DNA from: Actinomycetota bacterium
Lineage (GTDB): Bacteria > Actinomycetota > Actinomycetes > S36-B12 > UBA5976
DNA: 9,244 bases
Reading direction: 5' to 3'
Assembly: GCA_947491175.1 (NCBI GenBank)
Contig: CANLIF010000046.1
Location: forward strand, 1-9,244
Shown here: positions 5,932 through 9,244 of the stretch, in pieces
How positions within the stretch are numbered: position 1 is the first letter of the stretch
Layout of the letters: the number at the start of each line of letters is the position of its first letter
Translations under genes and position numbers: made by a program
Notes under the pieces: generated by a model
Database searches by the model: none
What the model was told of the DNA's origin: nothing
Seen by the model: only the letters and a program-made list of their open reading frames with translations

Positions 5932-7870
5932 TCGCGTTATCTCGATCATTTAGAACGCCGAGTTGCGCGTTGTATGCCTTCAGATCTGCATCCCCATCAC
6001 GATCAGCCGCCCGATCAATTTGTTTAGCCAACCGTGTATCGCTACGTGACCACATAACGGCCACGATCACTAGAAGCAAGAAAGTTGGAATCTCACCAAG
6101 TGCCCAGGCAATACTGCCACCAGCCGTGGTATCTGCGAGCAGATCTGGAATCCACGGCGGTTGAACTTGGATGTACCAGTCAACGCCGATTGGCTCACTG
6201 GACTGCATGATGGAAATTGCAAAGAATGCATGAAGTGAAAGGCCAACTAGAACGATCATAAGTCGGGCCCAATATGGAACATTTCGAGGACTTGGATCGG
6301 CGCCAATCACAACGTAAGAGAACAACAATCCAGAAATCAAGAAATGTAGCTCCATGAAGATATGTCCGGTGTGGCTTGCCATTAATGTGGCAAACAGCGG
6401 AGTGAAGTACAAGCCATACAAACCAAATGTGAAAATGCCCAAAACCATAAGTGGGTGCGTAATCAACTTTGAATAACCGCTATGAAGTAAAGCCAAAATC
6501 CATTCCCGAATACTTCTATGGTCTGAAGTTTTTTGCGCTGGAAGAGCGCGAAGTGCCAATGTGATAGGTGTACTCAGGATAATAAATATGGGAGCAATCA
6601 TTGAAAGGGTCATGTGTTGGATCATGTGATACTGGAATGAAACCTTTGAGTACATGCTGATTCCAGCATTAGTTGTCCAGATAACTAAACCAATCCCGAC
6701 CATGAAAGAAATGGTGCGAAGCGCGCTCCACTTGATCTGATTTTGTCTTACGCGAATCAATCCGAGCGTGTAAAGAGCCGCTGCAACCAAACTGATCGTT
6801 AACATGAACCATTCCGGATTCCAGCCAAAGATAAGTGTGGAAAGTGTTGGGGGTGGCGGATATGCAAAGCCAAGGATTTCTTCACCAGCAGAATTTAGTG
6901 GGGCAGATACTCGACTCATTGGTGTGGAATGAAGTGCGACGCCAACACCAATTGTGATCGCCATAATCGAAACTTCAAGTGATAAAAACTTTTTCAGACT
7001 GCCAGTTGAAGTCAGTCGCGCCCGAATTTGAATTGCCAGGATCATGAGTATTGCAAAGAATATGATTTTAAAAACCACAATCTGCCCATAGCGACTTAGC
7101 CAAAGATCACTAAACGAATCAAGTCTGGCAAAAGCAGCAGCCAAACCCGAAATAGCCAGAACTGCAACACTGGTTGCAGCTAAGGCAGAAAAGCGAGCAA
7201 CAACCTTGAGGTCCTTAGCTTTTACAAAACTAGAAACTGCCCAAAGACAACCAACCCATGCACTCATAGCTAACCCATGCGCAACCGATGATGTAACTGC
7301 CAACGAGTGACTACCTAGAGATGCAGCGTGACTATTTAAAAGTGGCGCAGTAATACCAGCACCAGCTAGCGCGGCCAACAGTGAAATTGAATTTAGTGAA
7401 ACGAGAAATATGCCTGCAATAGCAATAGCTAGCGCAATAAGAGCTGCGATTAGGTAACTTCTAGATGGTGGAAGGGACATCAAGTACGTAGCGATAAACC
7501 CTTGGCGAAAGACATCTTTAAATGGCACACCTAAAACATTTGCCATTGTGGTTAATCCAGCTACAACAGCAGAAAAAGACCAAAGAGCTGCGATTGAACT
7601 TGCATGTAAGACTGCGGAACGACCTGCGTGTGAAATTGTTTCGCTAGAAGTTGGCGCGATGAAAGTCCAGGTCACAAGTAATCCAAAAACCCGAAGTCCA
7701 AGAATTACGTGCGCCAGAACGGCCAACTGCAGAGCCCAACTTGTTGCTTGTCCTGAGTCAGGAATTCCTTCTGGAAGTGGAGCCCAAGCGGCTCCACCGT
7801 AAATCAGCACGGTTGAAAAGGACGCTATTGCAAGCAGGAAGATTCCCAGTCGAGCAATAAAACCATTCAT
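5921..7870 (-). CDS. CopD-CtaG fusion: copper transport / cytochrome c oxidase assembly membrane protein
   Basis: A 649-residue polytopic membrane protein with about 16 hydrophobic segments. The N-terminal part (about 1-170) is a set of membrane helices. The middle (about 180-315) resembles the CopD/YcnJ copper-uptake domain, with H181, H188 and H198 in SHAAS...AHGLAMSAWVG and YGQIVVFK (261-268). The C-terminal half (about 350-610) is a caa3_CtaG-type domain with YHMIQHM (414-420), SHTGHIFMELHF (499-510) and IGADPSPRNVP (522-532). The last 40 residues are charged and cytosolic. Such fusions are common in Actinobacteria; Rv0102 of M. tuberculosis is of similar size. The expected role is copper import or delivery for cytochrome oxidase. 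An ATG at 7912 extends the frame by 14 residues, but that part only shadows the copC 3' end; the ATG at 7870 starts just before the first membrane helix, 7 bases after copC. No clear SD is present, so coupling to copC is likely. Confidence 0.9.
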   Translation of the reverse strand: MNGFIARLGIFLLAIASFSTVLIYGGAAWAPLPEGIPDSGQATSWALQLAVLAHVILGLRVFGLLVTWTFIAPTSSETISHAGRSAVLHASSIAALWSFSAVVAGLTTMANVLGVPFKDVFRQGFIATYLMSLPPSRSYLIAALIALAIAIAGIFLVSLNSISLLAALAGAGITAPLLNSHAASLGSHSLAVTSSVAHGLAMSAWVGCLWAVSSFVKAKDLKVVARFSALAATSVAVLAISGLAAAFARLDSFSDLWLSRYGQIVVFKIIFFAILMILAIQIRARLTSTGSLKKFLSLEVSIMAITIGVGVALHSTPMSRVSAPLNSAGEEILGFAYPPPPTLSTLIFGWNPEWFMLTISLVAAALYTLGLIRVRQNQIKWSALRTISFMVGIGLVIWTTNAGISMYSKVSFQYHMIQHMTLSMIAPIFIILSTPITLALRALPAQKTSDHRSIREWILALLHSGYSKLITHPLMVLGIFTFGLYGLYFTPLFATLMASHTGHIFMELHFLISGLLFSYVVIGADPSPRNVPYWARLMIVLVGLSLHAFFAISIMQSSEPIGVDWYIQVQPPWIPDLLADTTAGGSIAWALGEIPTFLLLVIVAVMWSRSDTRLAKQIDRAADRDGDADLKAYNAQLGVLNDRDNATNE

Positions 7871-7877
7871 CAAGGTG

Positions 7878-8447
7878 CTACTTACTGCGTCGCAGGAACA
7901 TACCAGCTGCAACTAATCCAACTAAGGTTACGATTGCAATTCCAATTACTAAGTTGTTGCTGCTTTCGACAGCAGAATCATCGGTAGCAAGTGGCATCGC
8001 AACTGGTGTTTCCGTGGCTGCTAGATCGGCTGGTGCTGCGCTATCTGAAGGACCTGGTGCCATGCCACCTTCAGCCGCTGCGGTGTAGTTAAAACCAAAC
8101 TCGTCACTGAGTACATGGCCATCATCTGCAGTGGCTCGCCATTGGACTGTAACTTGCCCAGGAGTTAATTCAGCGGGCCAAGGTATCGAAAGACTCGCAC
8201 CGTCAAGAGTTGGAGCGGGGGAATCCAAAATCTCGCCAGTTGAATTCAAAACAACGATTGCCGCGCCATCAGTTAGTGGTGGTTCGCTGAATGTGATTGA
8301 AATAGATTCCTGGGACGCATTTACAATCTCATCTGCGCTGGGTGAGCTGCTAACTAAATCGGTGTGGGCTGATACAGAAGAGATAGGAATGAATGTGCCA
8401 AGGCCCGCCAATAGGACCGAACCAATAATGCGCTGTGATTTGGTCAT
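7878..8447 (-). CDS. copC: CopC-like periplasmic/cell-surface copper-binding protein with C-terminal anchor
   Basis: A 189-residue secreted protein. Residues 1-27 form a signal peptide ending SVSA, so cleavage would leave His28 as the mature N-terminus, exactly the N-terminal His ligand of the CopC Cu(II) site. The beta-sandwich follows (about 28-122), with FSEPP (53-57) and the second half of the site as D109-G-H111 in TADDGHVLSDEF. The Met-rich Cu(I) loop of Pseudomonas CopC is not visible, so a Cu(II)-only type is likely. Residues 125-163 are a Pro/Ala/Ser/Thr linker, then comes one membrane helix (about 165-184) and a positively charged end RRSK, so the protein would stay anchored with its copper domain outside. 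It lies directly upstream of the copD-ctaG gene on the same strand and probably hands copper to it. Its promoter appears leaderless. Confidence 0.93.
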   Translation of the reverse strand: MTKSQRIIGSVLLAGLGTFIPISSVSAHTDLVSSSPSADEIVNASQESISITFSEPPLTDGAAIVVLNSTGEILDSPAPTLDGASLSIPWPAELTPGQVTVQWRATADDGHVLSDEFGFNYTAAAEGGMAPGPSDSAAPADLAATETPVAMPLATDDSAVESSNNLVIGIAIVTLVGLVAAGMFLRRSK

Positions 8448-8453
8448 GCCTTT

Positions 8454-8459
8454 AGATTA
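8454..8459 (-). promoter_or_regulatory. -10 hexamer of a probable leaderless copC promoter
   Basis: Read on the reverse strand, TAATCT is followed by six bases (AAAGGC) and then the copC ATG. The short AAAGG ends one base before the ATG, too close to serve as a Shine-Dalgarno, so a leaderless transcript is favoured. The region where the -35 would fall lies inside the degenerate tRNA-like sequence (its T-loop), and no good -35 match is seen. Confidence 0.5.
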
Positions 8460-8464
8460 CGCGA

Positions 8465-8534
8465 GCGGAAAGTGGGAATCGAATCGCTTTTTGGTCCTTT
8501 GAGAGGTGTCGCGCTGCCATTACGCCATACCCGC
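8465..8534 (-). pseudogene. Degenerate tRNA-Gly-like sequence
   Basis: On the reverse strand this is 70 bases from G1 to position 72 of a tRNA, exactly the span of a glycine tRNA without discriminator and CCA. The 5' half looks sound: acceptor GCGGGTA, T8, a fully paired D stem (GCGT with GCGC, counting one G-U), and a D loop AATGGCA with the GG pair. The T loop TTCGATT is also intact. The acceptor stem pairs at four positions plus one G-U and a closing A-U, with one mismatch. The anticodon stem (ACACC/GGACC) pairs at only two of five positions, and the T stem (AGCGA/CCCAC) at only one of five. The anticodon loop TCTCAAA lacks the universal U33. The bases after the acceptor are TCGC rather than TCCA. 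Glycine tRNA is the closest match by length and 5' half; it is most likely a decayed gene, though a very divergent active RNA or sequence error cannot be excluded. Confidence 0.55.
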
Positions 8535-8547
8535 ATTGGGTTTTTCA

Positions 8548-8593
8548 GATAATTAGACCTGTTGGCACAGCCTAACGAGGCTTTGAGTAATCT
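8548..8593 (+). promoter_or_regulatory. dcd promoter region with two candidate -10 boxes and a small hairpin
   Basis: Two -10 candidates are present. TAATCT at 8588-8593 ends 7 bases before the GTG at 8601 and is identical to the copC hexamer, so it predicts a leaderless GTG start. GATAAT at 8548-8553 would give either a roughly 40-base leader or a near-leaderless TTG at 8562. TTGGCA at 8562-8567 is a weak -35 for the first box (20-base spacer). Between them is a 5-bp hairpin AGCCT-AACG-AGGCT at 8569-8582. On the opposite strand the same AT-rich core reads TTATCT, a possible -10 for the divergent tRNA-like sequence. Confidence 0.4.
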
Positions 8594-8600
8594 TGATCAC

Positions 8601-9179
8601 GTGTTGTTATCTGACAAAGACATAAAGACCGAAATCGAGTCGGGCCGGGTTGGAATTGACCCATACGAACCAGCAATGGTTCAGCCTTCGAGCATTGATG
8701 TTCGCTTGGATAAATTCTTCCGAGTGTTTGAAAATCATCGCTATCCGCACATCGATCCTTCCGTCGAACAAACAGATTTAACCCGCGAAGTTGAAGCAAA
8801 TGGCGACGAACCATTTGTTTTGCATCCAGGTGAGTTTGTTCTTGGCAGTACTTATGAAGTTGTCACATTGCCCATCAACATCGCTGCTCGTCTTGAAGGT
8901 AAATCAAGTTTGGGACGACTTGGATTACTCACTCACTCAACTGCAGGATTTATTGATCCTGGTTTTTCGGGCCACGTAACCTTGGAACTTGCAAACGTTG
9001 CTACGTTGCCGATTTTACTTTACCCAGGAATGAAGATCGGCCAAGTGTGCTTTTTTCAAATGAGTTCTGACGCTGAACATCCATACGGTTCAAGTGTTTA
9101 CGGATCCAGATACCAAGGTCAGCGTGGCCCAACACCAAGTCGATCACATGCAAACTTTCATAGGACTGTAATTTCCTAG
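8601..9179 (+). CDS. dcd: dCTP deaminase, probably bifunctional dCTP deaminase/dUTPase
   Basis: It deaminates dCTP towards dUMP for thymidylate synthesis. The protein is a trimer-forming dUTPase-fold enzyme of 192 residues with the chosen start. Motifs, numbered from that start: MVQPSSIDVRLD (26-37), LEGKSSLGRLG (98-108) with Ser102, THSTAGFIDPGFSG (111-124) with Ala115, LEL with catalytic Glu129, PGMKIGQ (142-148) and the C-terminal GSRYQGQRGPTPSR (168-181). Ser102, Ala115 and Glu129 coincide with the numbering I recall for the bifunctional M. tuberculosis enzyme (190 residues), so it probably makes dUMP directly. The longest frame begins at a TTG at 8562 and adds 13 residues with no counterpart in the family; the GTG at 8601 starts right at the conserved LLSDKDI and sits 7 bases after a TAATCT box, so I prefer it. 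The 3' end overlaps the convergent partial gene by four bases. Confidence 0.95.
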   Translation: MLLSDKDIKTEIESGRVGIDPYEPAMVQPSSIDVRLDKFFRVFENHRYPHIDPSVEQTDLTREVEANGDEPFVLHPGEFVLGSTYEVVTLPINIAARLEGKSSLGRLGLLTHSTAGFIDPGFSGHVTLELANVATLPILLYPGMKIGQVCFFQMSSDAEHPYGSSVYGSRYQGQRGPTPSRSHANFHRTVIS

Positions 9180-9244
9180 CGCTTGACTCGATCCAAAAGC
9201 AATGTAGCAATGTCAACAACTTCAGCTGCGGGATCGCCGCCTGC
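9176..9244 (-). CDS. C-terminal end of a convergent gene, possibly a (Fe-S)-binding oxidoreductase subunit
   Basis: Only the last 22 codons are inside the window. The frame ends in TAG at 9178-9176, and the visible tail includes AEVVDIATLLLDRVKR. This resembles, from memory, the C-terminus of actinobacterial (Fe-S)-binding, heterodisulfide-reductase/GlpC-like proteins (Rv0338c type), whose ends commonly read VEV-DVA-LLL-SVK. That is weak evidence from a short stretch, so the function is tentative; that it is coding is supported by the tight tail-to-tail packing with dcd (4-base overlap) and the open frame to the edge. Confidence 0.45.
   Translation of the reverse strand, partial: AGGDPAAEVVDIATLLLDRVKR

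Noticed and set aside
7871..7912. Longer start (ATG at 7912) for the copD-ctaG gene.
   Set aside because: The 14 added residues are an alternate-frame reading of the copC 3' end and precede a normal membrane-protein start at 7870.
8494..8506. The anticodon loop of the tRNA-Gly-like sequence could be read as UCA, suggesting a Gly tRNA that decodes UGA as in some candidate-phylum bacteria.
   Set aside because: UGA ends several well-defined genes here (ftsH, folP, folK) at the expected family lengths, U33 is missing and the flanking stems do not pair, so recoding is not supported.
8465..8534. The tRNA-like sequence as an attachment site of an integrated element.
   Set aside because: No integrase, no second partial copy of the tRNA 3' end in the window, and the flanking genes are ordinary chromosomal ones.

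Overview
The window reads as chromosomal DNA of a member of the Actinobacteria (Actinomycetota) with fairly low GC (mid-40s % by eye) and very compact gene packing. The evidence is the order ftsH-folE-folP-folB-folK-DUF3180, a single-chain CopD-CtaG membrane protein next to a CopC-like protein, an actinobacterial-type dCTP deaminase, and several start codons sitting 6-7 bases downstream of a TANNNT -10 hexamer with no Shine-Dalgarno, as in leaderless transcripts. Low GC plus tight packing would fit a streamlined aquatic actinobacterium (for example the freshwater Nanopelagicales type), but that placement is inference.

Layout: 1-215 is a non-coding stretch with small inverted repeats, including a perfect 12-bp palindrome, and no recognisable upstream gene. 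216-5026 is one forward transcription unit: the membrane protease FtsH, then GTP cyclohydrolase I, dihydropteroate synthase, dihydroneopterin aldolase, HPPK and a DUF3180 membrane protein, joined by 1-4 base start/stop overlaps or a 6-base gap. The four fol genes supply the pterin branch and the pterin-pABA joining step of folate synthesis. 5027-5145 is an intergenic region with a near-palindrome and a leaderless-type promoter for a nitrilase-superfamily amidohydrolase (5146-5931).

5921-8447 on the reverse strand holds copC followed by a copD-ctaG fusion, a pair expected to handle copper at the cell surface and to support cytochrome c oxidase assembly. 8448-8600 is a divergent intergenic region that contains a 70-base tRNA-Gly-like sequence. 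Its 5' half is almost intact and its 3' half has lost most stem pairing, so it is best read as a decaying tRNA gene. Forward again is dcd (8601-9179), whose better start is a GTG 39 bases inside the longest frame. The last 69 bases hold the C-terminus of a convergent reverse-strand gene.

Nothing here looks like a new defence, mobile or secretion system. The observation most worth a second look is the degenerate tRNA-Gly between copC and dcd. The leaderless promoter pattern and the small palindromes upstream of ftsH and the nitrilase gene are secondary.
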